This document shows positions 24,701 through 33,904 of a DNA stretch of 64,000 bases, piece after piece. This stretch comes from Luidia sarsii. Its lineage: Eukaryota; Echinodermata; Asteroidea; Paxillosida; Luidiidae. How positions within the stretch are numbered: the first letter of the stretch is position 1; each line of letters starts with the position of its first letter. The DNA lies in assembly GCA_949987565.1 (NCBI GenBank), contig OX465107.1:25221727-25285726 (forward strand), read 5' to 3'. The translations under genes and the position numbers were made by a program. Below the pieces are notes generated by a model. It saw only the letters and a program-made list of their open reading frames with translations. It searched no databases and was not told the DNA's origin.

Positions 24701-27700
24701 GTGGCCGCGAGGGCTTCCTGGTGGTGACCATGGCAATGGGCCTTGGCAACACAGTCGTGGCACGGATACTTTGGATGGTGGTAACCATGGGAACCTACCT
24801 TGGCAACCCAGCCTCAGCTGTTCAGCTCACACTTTATGTCAATGTAGACCAAAAGCTCAGTCTTTCAGACTGTGAGATGAGATGAGTTCAGGCATGAAAG
24901 AGAGCGTTCTTAGCGTGTTTATCTCATTGCATATCTGCTTTCTTTAAATCATTTCCTTTTTGTTCCTTTCTTTCTTTATTTGTTTACTTTTTGCTTCAGC
25001 TGCTAATAGTTTGTGCTATTTTATAGCTTGATACCAGTCAGTTGGAGGCTCCTGTAGGTAAAGTCAAATCAATATACGTAGCCCAAAATATGTTGCCTTC
25101 TAAAGATAGAGGGAATCCTTTGCCAGATAGTGTCTCAGTAAATTCCATGATCAGGGTCGGCTTTTTTACTGGCTACAGAAAAAAAAGGAAGAAGATGAAA
25201 AAAAGATGAAAAAAACCCAACCCAATAAGTCTCACATTTATGTTAAAAGTTTTCCCCTCCCTTTTGTCTGGGGGTTGCCCTATTTACAGCCAGATGCTGC
25301 AATCTCGGGCCGGCAGTTGGCCAGCCGATGGCCCAGGTGGGCCAGGGGGTCCCCACAGTGGCACCGCCGGTGGCCCAGGTGGGCCAGCCGGTGGCACCCG
25401 CGGTCGCCCCACCGGTGGCTGCCGCTGCTGGGGCGGCCGCTGGTGGGGCCGTCGGTGGGGCGGCCGGTGGGGCCGCTGCAGGGGCCGCCCGAAAGGGGCC
25501 GGGGGACTTGCCCCACATCTGCGATTGGCCGCTGTGCGGCCGGGGCTTCAAGCGGGCTGACAAGCTCCAGAGGCACTACCGGACGCACACAGGTAGTAAC
25601 ACTGTCCGCCCAGACTCATGTCACACAAACACATGCACTCACAGCAGCAACATCAACAGAAGAATAAACACAACCTACACTACTTACTAACCCACTTTAC
25701 CTCTCCCTCTCCCTCCTCCTGCACACTCAAATGCCTACTTTTTTTGTACAGTAGATCTCACACTAACTCATACCTTCCCCCCCCCTTCTTTTTTTTACCC
25801 CATCATTTTTTTAACCGGCGCGCCTTATCTCTGTCTTGTCTCGGTCACATATTTTTGGCTGGTGTAGTTGCATTGACTTTACCACTCAGACTCCTGTGCC
25901 GTACTCCAAAAGACGACATTTTGGATAGCATCACTTGACTTGCATGTGAATGTGTAGTTCTTCACTATCATTGCTTTCTCGTCAAACAAATGCATGCATT
26001 GTGTTGTATATTGAATAGGATAATGTACACATGTTTCTTGCTTACTGACTTGAATGGCCAACATTTTGAATATGTGGAGGGCCTGCCATTTCAATCCTGG
26101 CAGTGAGGACCTTTCTTAAAAGTCAGATTGACAAGGACAAAAACAGTAATGAGGCAGATTAATAAGGACATAGCAATCAATAGATAAATCTAGAAAGTAA
26201 CACTAAAACCTAGCTGACTGCTTGCTAACGAGAATAACCTGAAGTGTACAAACCATTCAGTCAAAAGCTTTGAAATCATAAGCATTTTCTTTGGTAAATG
26301 GTCAGCATTTTGCCGCTCATTTTATTTGTCATTTTGTATTGGCAGTGAACTAATACCTATCCTTGAATGCCTTTTCCACCGGCCTTAAGACCAAGTTTTA
26401 AAACTCCCGTCAGTGCATTTCTGTCTCAAAACTGTTAAGAGACTGAAATTTCTGCAGGACCCTTCTCAATGGTAGACTTTCTGTCTCAAAGCCAGAATTT
26501 CACTCTGCCCTTGAGACGGGTTCCTGTCAGGCTGGACACACTGAGCCCTCTTAATCATTGAGATTTGCACAAGTTTTTGGTCGGTCTTGTCAGTAAGCAG
26601 ATTGCGACCATTTAGTTCCACATCACATCTGGTCTTTGATGGACCTGATCCCCCTTAAAAAAACCTACTAAGTTCATCTATCTCAATCAGGCTCAGGGTC
26701 GATCTTTTGTGGGCAAAATTGTAACCTCAATCTAATCCTCCATAGTAGCATGGATAGATAGTGAATACTTGTTCGCATTATGTTAACATATCTCATGGTG
26801 ACTCGGTTTTCTTCCACGGTTTTCCCTTCTTTTTTCCCCCCTCGATTGTCCAGGAGAGAGGAAGTACCAGTGCACGTTGTGCCTGAAGAAATTCTTACGG
26901 AGTGACCACCTCTCCAAGCATGTCAAGACCCACGACAACAAGAAGAACACCAACACCAAGGGGCGTCGGAAGCCAGCTGCCATGGCGCCCCACACAGAGG
27001 CTCAGCAGCCCAGCCTCCATGACACCACCTATACCCACAACATGGGAGAGCCTTCCTACAAGAGTGAGTTCTTTCCCCCTCTCCTCCTCCCCTCTCTTCA
27101 CCCTCATCCCTATGAAGTTTACCGCAGACTAGATTGATTGACTGTTTTGATTCTGGGCCAGGCAGTCTTGCTTTCAAAGTCACAGAATATCGAGTCCTTA
27201 ATCCTAAGTCTCATATCTCAGAGTCCCAAGTTATCCAGGTCAAGTCATGGGCCAACTTTTGCCGGAAATGGCGTGATTTTATTTTTATTTTTATTATTAT
27301 TATTTTTAAATATTTATTTCTTTCCTGCTAGGATCGAAACGTCAGGCCCACTAAATTTTAGATTTATTTCTTTTATTAACTTTTTAAAATTGTTATGTCA
27401 AACTGCTAATTTTTGTCTGTGAAAACTCTAAAAACTGAAGGGCGCCTGCGCCCTTGCCATGAACCTCTCTGTCGCTTAAGCGCTCACTTGCAGTCGCATC
27501 TCTTAGTCACCTAAGCGCTCACTCTCCTAAGCGCTCACTTGCAGTCGCACAATTTATTGGCCTTCAGTGATTTTCAAGAAATGACTTTGTCGGTCACTTA
27601 TATCCCTGACACAATATTGAGTCTAAGGCTCAAGTCCAAGTCACGGGTCACTTTTTTGCCGATTTCACAATTTCTTGTGGGGGTGGTTGTCGTTTCAGTT

Positions 27701-30700
27701 GTGTAGGACTTCAGTTGAGTGAAGAGAAAAGTGTGTTTGGCTGACAATGATTCTTTTTGTTTGTTTGTCCTCTTGTTTTGCCCTAGTGCCGTGTGCCCAA
27801 TACCCAGTCCCTAACCAGGCTGAGGCTATGGCCAAGAAAGACGCGGCCCAGAAGAGAATACAGAGGCAGCCCTGCAACTGCCCCAACTGTGCCGTGGACA
27901 ACAAAGAGTGAGTATGAGGCAATGTTTGGGTTGGGGGTATCTCCAACAATGAATGGCTCTAGTGCCACTTTGGCTATGGCTATGGCCGTGCACAGCTCTG
28001 GATATGCTTCACTGTAGGCATACACTCTGCTGCCCATAGTAACAGCCATACCCATAGCCTTTGATTTGCAGCCAGCCTTGTGGCCTCTTCTTATAGAGCT
28101 ATATGACACTGTGACTTTCCACTTCAATTCATACTTCAATCGGTACTTTTTTTTCTTTCCCAAACCCTTTGTGCATACTGGTATCTCTCGAGATCAAGTG
28201 AAGAGTCGGTGCTCAAGGAGATTTCATGAATTGGGAGGCATTCAAAAGGAGACATTTAGGTCTTAAAAAAAATATAGCCATTTTTTTTCTAAATTTCATG
28301 AATGTAAGCTTTATGCGGTGACACTTTGTGAAGACAGTGTATTAATTTGTTTTGAGCTTTTCCCATGCTCGTGAAGAGATTATACACATGGTGTTGCCGC
28401 AAGCATCCGTTGTTATTTTGCTTATGAAAGATATCCTGCGTAGCTCAAAATGATTCTTGACATATCTACATTTTTAATCTTACTGCTCAGCAAGCAGTGC
28501 TGATATTGTTGCATTACCTCAGTTTGGCCGACTCAACCAAGCTTTCTGAGAGTTTTTATAGCACAAGATCTACACAGAATGTATTGGGCCGTGCATTATC
28601 TAATCTCATTCACTCTTGAAACTGTTTGTTTTTCTTCCTCATGAACTGTTGAAGGTCATCCAAATGTCATGTCTGTGTGCAATTGTGTATCTTCCCATTT
28701 TAATGTGTGTTTTATGTCTTTGCCAAAGCCTATTTTTCTCTGTTGTAATGAAGTTGGTACATGATAATGATATTATTTGATAGAAATGATAGTATTTCAC
28801 TTTTGTTGTCACTATTTCACGTGAGTGGATTAGTGTTAACTTTGATGCAAAGAAAGTTATTCTATTTAGACATATAAAGGGCTGTATAGCTCAGGTGGTA
28901 AGAGTGCTGTTCATGTTAAGCCAGAAGTGCCAGGTTCAAGTCCTGGTCCAGTCCAATTTAATGTTCCTTGTCATTTTTCCAATTGTTCTGTAGACTTTTC
29001 CTAGTCAGTTTTCCATGATTTTTGATTGAGAATCCCATTTAAGACGGAGGCCTTTTCACACTACAGCATTTTCCCGGGAAATAAAGGCGGACCTATTCAC
29101 CCCACAATCGCTTACCCTGGCAATTTCCCTGGAGGCGGCAATTTCCCAGGAAGCTACAATTTTCCGGGAAATTGCCACCCCTTCCCGGGACCAGGGCTGG
29201 GAGCGCAAAGCCCGGAGATATGCTACAATCAAGAACGGAAACAAATCTGCGAAAGGTCAGTCAACACATTCCTTTTCCCGGGAAAAAAACAACCAATTGA
29301 CAGAGCATATTCCTCCTCCCCCCACCCCCCGGGGAAGTTAGTTTCCCAGGAGTTTCTAGAAAATGAGTGCTGTGTGGTTTGTTAATGGAGTTCCAGAAAC
29401 TCTGAGAACTTCCCAGGAACGGAGAAAAAACAAATTGCCATGAAGTACATTGCAGCCATGTAGTGTGAAAAGGCCAATATATGGTGTAGAGTCTTGTCCA
29501 ATTTCATTGTGGCCGATCATCTTAGACCAATTTTTTTGAAGGCGAAAAAATGCATGGCTTGTCAGACAAACAGACACAACCTACATGTGTATAGACGGAC
29601 AACAGCTGGTGCCAGTGTGTAAGCTATAGAAAAAAACATTTTCTGGAAAACTGTGGGAATAAGTGGAGTGTGCCATTGAAACAATGTTGAACACGTTACT
29701 CATGTCATGCATATTTATACATGTGTACGTTAGTCAGATCAGCCATGGCATTACAGGGGTTGAAATGCATGAGAAAAAAGGTATTGGATAACAGGTCTAG
29801 TCAGTGAAGAATCGTACGAGACCTTACTAGTACATTTTTTTTACACTACTACACCCACGTCCTCAACTTGTTTCGTGCTTGTCAGGTGAAGTGTACATGT
29901 TCACCATGCATCAGATTTGATGGGTTGCATGGTGGAAGCACAAAGTGGAAAGTTTGCGGTGACACCGTGTAAAGTCATCTCTTTGGAGAAGAAATGTAGC
30001 TGTTGGGATGAGCCAGTAACTCTGAGTTGCCTGCTATTTTCAGAGCCACACTCCTTTGAGGAGATACATGACATGGTGTCATCGCAAACTGTCCACATGA
30101 AACTATGCATGTATTTGCATCAACCAAATCCATGACAATGGGCAATGTTTCAAGAAATGTCAGAGGCATATGTCTTTTTCGTACTAATTTTCCTTTGAGA
30201 AATGTCAGGCCCTCTAAATTGACGAGATTTGCATCATGGTCATTTTAGTTAGTGAGCTGTTTGCAACATTAGTGTGTATTACTTCCTCAATCATTGTGCA
30301 AGACGGCCAGTCCAGTGTGGTCGCACACTGCACTAGACTTGTGCGGAAACTAAACTCAGTCCATTGTCTTTGGGGATATTTTGACCCCTGTATCCCAAGG
30401 CCAATTTCAATATGCACCGTCTACCTGTAGGTTGATAGATATGTGGTGTTGGGCATTGATTATTCGTTGTTCCCCCTAGTATTAATCAGGAGGATTTCAC
30501 CCTCTTTGGGGGAGAGGGGAGGGGAGTTCTGTCCTTTTAAGTCAAGAGTTGTTTGCGGTGACACCATGTGAAATTATCATCTCGTGTGTGTGTGGTTCTG
30601 AAGAGAACCCTTGAACACGGAACAGTATACTCTGACCAGCCGAAGACTTCCTGATTTCCCATGAAGGGAATTCAAGGGATCCTGAGCAGGATTCTGTGTT

Positions 30701-31920
30701 GGATCCGTCACACTTCACACTCAACGCTCCCACCTCACCGCTGGAATCTCCACAGTCTTCACGAAAATCTGCAGCGACTGATCAGAGTCGTCCTCATGTA
30801 TAAAAGTGTGATTACGTACTCGCCAAAATGCGATGTGATGTCAATTGCTTTTGACTTAGTCCCTTAACTTAGGGTGGTACAAATCTGGAGCTTGGGTCGT
30901 GACTCATTGAGCTCTACCAAATGTGTTACTTAAGCAGCTCTTGGGGACTGGAACATTTTGCCTTTGAGAAAGATCATGCTAGGATTGAAACGTCGTGCGC
31001 TCTGCGTTTTTGTCTGACGTCTGTCTCGTGTGGGTTTTTTTTTTTTTTTTGTGCGCAGTAATCGGCCGGCAACCGATGCCATGGCCGCGGGTCCCAAGAA
31101 GCACCTGTGTCATGTGGATGGCTGCGGCAAGGCCTTTGCTAAGACCTCCCACCTGAAGGCCCACATCCGTGGCCACACGGGCGAGAAGCCTTACATCTGC
31201 ACCTGGGCCGGCTGCGAGCGTCGCTTCACGCGCTCGGACGAGCTCCAGCGACACTCCAGGACCCACACAGGTAGGCTCCTAGCATTTTTTTTTTTAAAAT
31301 GGGCTTGACGTTTCGATCCTAGCATGACCTTTCTCATTGGCAAACGGGCGTTGACTTGGGGTTAAAAAAAATTCAAGGTATAGACGACAGGGGCCGATTT
31401 CGTAGCGCTGCGTACATGGTGTCACCGCAAATGTTTCTCACACAGGATGAATAAGCATTGAAAGTGTTGTCCTCACTTTGTTTTGGCTTTGTTTTGTTTT
31501 TTCCCTCGGCCTAAAGGTGAAAAACGCTTCGCCTGTCCGGAGTGCCCCATGAGCTTCATGCGCAGCGACCACCTGTCCAAGCACGTGCGGACACACGACA
31601 ACAAGAAGGTGCGGGAGCTGACACAGGTCCAGCGGGGGGAGCGGCGCCACCAATGCCCTGATTGTGACAAGCGCTTCTTCCGCAAGGACCACCTCAAGAA
31701 GCACTCAGCCTCCCACATCAAGAAAGAGGCGGCGGAGAATTCTCTGCGGGCCACCATCCAGCTGGTGCACCCACCGGCCCCAGTCCCCGTCCCGTCTCCG
31801 GCCGTCTCCAGTATTGCCAACATCCCCGGCATTGCTAACATCGCCAGCATGCCTCCCATGCCCATGAACAACCCCATGCCCATGCCCATGCAGAATTACG
31901 GTCTCATGCCCAACGTCTGA
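8571..31920 (+). CDS. Composite PHD finger / double Sp-type zinc-finger transcription factor (spliced, 8 constitutive exons + 1 cassette exon)
   Basis: Join 8571-8668, 16120-16253, 17306-17642, 23608-23804, 26854-27063, 27787-27907, 31059-31270, 31517-31920. Every junction has GT and AG and matching phase (2,1,2,1,1,2,1). The product is 570 aa. Order: PHD finger residues 24-68 (Cys4-His-Cys3); acidic/Ser/Gly linker; Btd box CxCPNC at 179-184; C2H2 fingers at 202-224, 232-254 and 262-282; second Btd box at 355-360; fingers at 383-405, 413-435, 443-463 and 483-503; Met/Pro-rich tail. Finger recognition helices read KTSHLK, RSDELQR, RSDHLSK in both modules, the Sp/KLF pattern known to bind GC/GT boxes. 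A nuclear DNA-binding regulator that may also read histone H3 tails is inferred. Start choice: the ATG at 8571 follows an in-frame TGA at 8562; upstream exons are probably non-coding. I know no family with this full architecture. Two separate genes remain a less likely alternative. Confidence 0.85.
12683..12813. repeat. Adjacent (AATC)n and (AGTC)n tetranucleotide repeats
   Basis: About 11 AATC units at 12683-12724, a short GGTTGGTC stretch, then about 16 CAGT units to 12813. The two motifs differ by one base per unit. Confidence 0.9.
14580..16118. repeat. 1.5-kb pyrimidine-rich 21-bp minisatellite
   Basis: Unit TCTGGTTCTTCCTTCTATGTG with about 70 degenerate copies and some indel units (a 33-bp form with an inserted ACATGTATG). 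A 21-bp period is seven codons and the unit lacks stops in most frames, so long ORFs appear in all + frames and on the - strand. The last copy supplies the polypyrimidine tract of the PHD exon acceptor at 16119. Confidence 0.95.
16120..16253 (+). CDS. Composite gene exon B: second half of PHD finger
   Basis: Acceptor CCAAG|G at 16119, donor AAAG|gtaggc after 16253, phases 2 to 1. It encodes residues 34-77: [16 protein letters not shown], then [15 protein letters not shown]. With exon A this gives C24, C26, C38, C41, H46, C49, C65, C68 in PHD spacing. W44 and Y23 match two positions of the BPTF-type methyl-lysine cage and F35 a third. The fourth aromatic is absent in the TADD loop. Binding to methylated H3K4 is therefore plausible but not shown. 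The polypyrimidine tract of the acceptor is the end of the 21-bp minisatellite. Confidence 0.88.
16254..17305 (+). other. Intron 2 of the composite gene
   Basis: 1.05 kb. Contains a degenerate foldback-repeat copy at about 16338-16410 and short TACATGTA tracts. No exon seen. Confidence 0.7.
17306..17642 (+). CDS. Composite gene exon C: acidic linker and first Buttonhead box
   Basis: Acceptor after a CTCCTCCT tract ending ACTGCAG at 17305; donor AAAAG|gtacac after 17642; phases 1 to 2. It encodes a GC-richer linker with acidic and Ser/Gly/Pro stretches ([16 protein letters not shown] is helix-like). It ends in a basic patch RRSKRER and [12 protein letters not shown]. CxCPNC is the Btd box found just N-terminal to the fingers in Sp proteins, and it lies 17 residues before the first finger cysteine here. 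Decayed copies of its 3' part follow at about 17830 and 18210. Confidence 0.85.
17825..17885 (+). pseudogene. Decayed copy 1 of Btd-box exon C
   Basis: Resembles 17609-17670: GCACATTCCCCAACTGTGTC against GCACGTGCCCCAACTGTGTG, and GGGATACTG is shared after the same spacing. The first two Btd cysteine codons have changed (Ser and Phe), so it could not form a CxCPNC box. TATCCACAG just before it resembles a residual acceptor. Confidence 0.55.
17985..18133. mobile_element. MITE-like element related to 5283-5445
   Basis: CAATTTTGCCAAACTTACGA at the left and GGCTTTGTGAAATCAATCC at the right, with inverted ATCGTAAG segments inside. Confidence 0.45.
18210..18280 (+). pseudogene. Decayed copy 2 of Btd-box exon C
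   Basis: CTTGTCCCAACTGTGCTGTG, then AAGAAGATGTACTTG and GGGATACTT, in the same order as in exon C but with indels that break the frame. More diverged than copy 1. Confidence 0.4.
22413..22480. repeat. Palindromic TGA(C/G)TCA array
   Basis: About six TGACTCA/TGAGTCA heptamers spaced by AT or CATGA in a segment that is largely its own reverse complement. TGA(G/C)TCA is the AP-1 consensus. It may be a simple palindromic repeat without function. Confidence 0.75.
23395..23490 (-). mobile_element. tRNA-derived SINE fragment
   Basis: On the - strand: an A-box-like TGGTCAAGTGGCTAAGACG and a B box GGTTCGAATGC in tRNA order. The stems do not close well enough for a functional tRNA. Confidence 0.4.
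23608..23804 (+). CDS. Composite gene exon D: C2H2 fingers 1 and 2 of module A
   Basis: Acceptor CTTTTCTAG at 23607, donor ACACAG|gtgagc after 23804, phases 2 to 1. Finger 1 is C202-x4-C207-x12-H220-x3-H224 with helix KTSHLKV. Finger 2 is C232-x4-C237-x12-H250-x3-H254 with helix RSDELQR. The inter-finger linker reads HAGQLPF, not the usual HTGE(K/R)PF, so the finger pair may be less rigidly locked on DNA than in Sp1. The donor sits inside the TG|E linker to finger 3. A 96-bp exact direct duplication starts two bases after the GT. Confidence 0.92.
23807..23998 (+). repeat. 96-bp perfect direct duplication
   Basis: Two copies starting GAGCCCCAGACCCTCTGGCC, at 23807 and 23903, identical over 96 bases. 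A truncated third start GAGCCC follows at 23999. It begins two bases inside the intron after exon D. Confidence 0.92.
25290..25592 (+). CDS. Symmetric cassette exon with Ala/Gly-rich linker and an extra finger-2 copy
   Basis: Acceptor CTATTTACAG at 25289; donor ACACAG|gtagta after 25592. Both ends are phase 1 and the length is 303 bp, so inclusion or skipping keeps the frame between exon D and the finger-3 exon. It encodes ARCCNLG, a low-complexity Val/Pro then Ala/Gly tract, and then [13 protein letters not shown] with a KRADKLQRH helix. That is a complete C2H2 finger closely resembling finger 2 of exon D. Inclusion adds 101 residues, places an unstructured linker between fingers 2 and 2', and would give module A four fingers. 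GC content is much higher than in the neighbourhood. Whether it is constitutive, alternative or silent cannot be told from sequence. Confidence 0.7.
26854..27063 (+). CDS. Composite gene exon E: finger 3 of module A and linker
   Basis: Acceptor GATTGTCCAG at 26853, donor CAAGA|gtgagt after 27063, both phase 1. It completes the TGE linker and encodes [30 protein letters not shown], the third Sp-type finger: C262-x2-C265-x12-H278-x3-H282. A Lys/Arg/Ala and His/Pro-rich linker follows. No in-frame stop occurs before the donor. The frame passes directly into the second Btd exon, the main evidence that the modules are one protein. Confidence 0.88.
27064..27786 (+). other. Intron 5 between module A and module B
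   Basis: 723 bp. Includes a foldback-repeat copy at about 27325-27365 and a repeated AAGCGCTCACTTGCAGTCGC motif at about 27475-27550. No start exon or promoter for a separate second gene is visible. Confidence 0.65.
27787..27907 (+). CDS. Composite gene exon F: second Buttonhead box
   Basis: Acceptor TTTTGCCCTAG at 27786, donor AAAGA|gtgagt after 27907, phases 1 to 2. It encodes a basic, Ala/Lys/Gln-rich lead-in and [11 protein letters not shown], a second CxCPNC Btd box (C355, C357, C360). The junction codon with exon E happens to be ATG. The phase 2 exit is the same as for exon C, so Btd-to-finger-1 introns sit at equivalent sites in both modules. Confidence 0.85.
28868..28990 (+). mobile_element. 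tRNA-derived SINE
   Basis: A box TAGCTCAGGTGG and B box GGTTCAAGTCC in correct order. The ends (GGGCTGT ... CCAGTCC) can pair like an acceptor stem. A tail AGTCCAATTTAATGTTCC follows. Relatives: 32161-32260, 39278-39345 (5' end only), 44436-44505 and 54690-54780 (3' part). Shared tail wording (AGTCAAATTTTCTTTGC) marks a family. Confidence 0.7.
29049..29475. mobile_element. 427-bp MITE with GGCCTTTTCACACTAC termini
   Basis: A perfect 16-bp terminal inverted repeat at 29049-29064 and 29460-29475. The interior is rich in TTCCCGGGAA palindromes, which produce a spurious 119-codon ORF (29026-29385) of repeating FPG. Confidence 0.85.
29945..30107. mobile_element. M1-family MITE, shorter copy
   Basis: TTTGCGGTGACACCG at the left and GGTGTCATCGCAAAC at the right, with GAGCCAGTAACTC and TTTTCAGAGCCACACTCCTT between, as in 181-409. 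Confidence 0.75.
31059..31270 (+). CDS. Composite gene exon G: fingers 1 and 2 of module B
   Basis: Acceptor after a 16-T tract ending GTGCGCAG at 31058; donor ACACAG|gtaggc after 31270; phases 2 to 1. Finger 1 is C383-x4-C388-x12-H401-x3-H405 (KTSHLKA). Finger 2 is C413-x4-C418-x12-H431-x3-H435 (RSDELQR), joined by a canonical HTGEKPY linker. This module is closer to classical Sp1 than module A. Confidence 0.93.
31517..31920 (+). CDS. Composite gene exon H: fingers 3 and 4 of module B and C-terminus
   Basis: Acceptor CCTAAAG at 31516; stop TGA at 31918-31920. It encodes finger 3 (C443-x2-C446, RSDHLSK, H459, H463) and then [28 protein letters not shown], a fourth C2H2 finger not present in ordinary three-finger Sp proteins. 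A short segment and a Pro/Met-rich tail follow. The fourth finger lies 19 residues after finger 3, not at the usual 7-residue linker, so it is probably an independent addition. Confidence 0.92.
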
Positions 31921-32160
31921 GTCCTCTCTCTCTCTTTTTCTTCCACCCCTGTCTCAGTGTCCTTTTTTTCCCCTTTTTTTCCTACCAGCCCTCAACCCAC
32001 CTCCTTTCCCATCCTTAGGCCCTGTTGTTTCGCACGCTCTAGAATCTAGAAACTGCCAACCTGACTTCCAATTCTGTTGAAGGTTTTTGCTGTTGAATAC
32101 TTCCCCCTCCCCCCAACTCAGAATTCTGAATCTTCAAAAGACTTTGGGAAGGCCACCATC

Positions 32161-32260
32161 TAGGGCTAGATAGCTTAGATGGTAAAAGAGCTGAAACAAG
32201 TCTCAGGTTCAAGTTCCGGTCCAGTCAAAGTTTTCTTTGCCATTTTGAATTTTTTTTCAA
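32161..32260 (+). mobile_element. tRNA-derived SINE copy
   Basis: GGGCTAGATAGCTTAGATGG (A box), GGTTCAAGTTCCGGTCCAGT (B box) and the AAAGTTTTCTTTGCC family tail. Confidence 0.65.
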
Positions 32261-33904
32261 AAAGATCCCAGTAAGTTTTTGTATGAATTTTAAATCTTGT
32301 TTGATTGTATTTAAAACAAAAAGAAGCTGCAAGTGATTATTGAGCACTTAATTCCCCAGTTATAATTATGCCACAACTCCTTCAATATTTTATGGACGAC
32401 CCCTATGAACCAAATGTCTTACTAAGCCTCTCCAATGAGGTGTTGGTCTACAGTATTCATAGACAAGCAACCAATCGACCCTAGACCATATTGTCTGCAG
32501 GCGAGGGCAGTCAGGTTAGCGCGTTCTTTGAAATCAAATTCCCTTTACCCACAGTGGAAAGGATAACAGCTTATGTATAGCACTTAAAGATGAATCCTAT
32601 TGGAGAGAGTGTACAAGTGTTTGTAGCAACCACTACTTCATCAGATGCAAAGAAAGAGAGAACCTTAGCACAAAATGGACCAGTAGTTTCTATGGAGTCT
32701 TGTGCTCCCTTTTCACCTGGTTAATAGCTAAGTACTATCCTTAAGCTGTTACAGTATCCAGTGATCTTTTTTTGTTTTTTATGGCTGTTTTGGAAGACTT
32801 CCATTTATGACTCTTGAAAATAATGTCAAGGATCAACTCAAGAAAGGATTTGCCATAGTAGGGCTTGGGTGGAGATTGCTTCCAACTTTTAAGTATTTTT
32901 TATTTCTTTTTTGAATTTGCATGTGCGCAATTTATTCTTTTGTCTGTCTGCTCTTTTTTGTTTTACAGAAAGATTTGCCTTGTAATGCAGTTATTTGAAC
33001 GTCGCCCAGCCTTTTTAGTGTCTTGTAAATAGAAACAAACAAAAAACAAGGAAGACCAATACATGTACATGTACTGGTATACGCTGAGCCTAATGATTGC
33101 GTATTTTATACTGTAAAGAGTGATTGCCATGGCGATTTTTTGTTTTTATAGTGGATAGTAGTTTAATCGCTGCGGTTACTGGTGACTGTGGTAAGTGGCG
33201 TCACCCTGGTTGTTTTTATTTTAAAGCTGCGTCCGAACTCATCGGCAATGGCTCAGAAAGTCTTTGGGAAGTGGCTGCGAGTGGTTTCCATTGACATGTG
33301 CGCCATTTGAAGCTATAGCCGATGACCTCAGACGGGGCTCCAGTGTCAGGAGTTAGGAGCCACAGTGTCGCCATTTTATTTAATTGGTTCATTTTTGTCT
33401 AGTGTTAGATCATGTCTCTAAAGGTAGGGTCATTGCTAATTCATCTGACTGCACAATTCTGAGTGATTATCTACATGTATCTGGAAAGACGCTTTAAAAG
33501 TCACCCAGTTGAAAACAGTGTCTGAAATTTCCCAAAGGATTTAACTTAAGGGGATATTTTGAACACTGATGTTCTTATAAAAAAAGAATGCATTCTGTGA
33601 CTTAACAAGTAGGCCTTTTAATAAGAACTGCTTGATCTCACTCGCAGGTCATTGAGCCAAAATGACCCTACCTTTTGGCAATTAGGAGTAAAGATAAACC
33701 ATACTGGTGATTTCGGTAGTGCAAGAGATTTCCATGGTAGCTTGCAAATCGTATGGATGGACACAAAATTCTATATTTATTATTGTGCCGTTTTTGGCTC
33801 TCTTTTTTTTGGTATTATATTTGCTTAGGAATTTTAGTAGGAATTGCAAATTATTAGAAATAGTTGTACTAGTTTGTCTTGCTTCTTAATTCGGAAGGCG
33901 ATTG

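Larger units (their letters stand above)
27908..31058 (+). other. Intron 6 of the composite gene
   Basis: 3.15 kb. Holds a SINE (about 28868-28990), a terminal-inverted-repeat element (29049-29475), an M1-family MITE (29945-30107), a half copy of it (30545-30612) and a foldback fragment (about 30960-31000). No further exon seen. Confidence 0.7.

Noticed and set aside
25206..25667. 153-codon Arg/Trp/Pro/Gly-rich ORF
   Set aside because: It is an out-of-frame shadow of the cassette exon's GC-rich tract; the correct frame gives a C2H2 finger.
28868..28945. Functional tRNA gene
   Set aside because: A and B boxes are good but the anticodon arm does not form properly, and a SINE tail shared with other copies follows.
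29026..29385. 119-codon ORF with repeated FPG motifs (antifreeze- or silk-like)
   Set aside because: It lies inside a MITE with perfect GGCCTTTTCACACTAC termini; the motif comes from TTCCCGGGAA palindromes.
27787..31920. Separate second Sp gene starting at the ATG formed at the 27063/27787 junction
   Set aside because: That ATG exists only after splicing to module A. No promoter or alternative first exon is visible in 27064-27786. It is kept as the main alternative to be tested.
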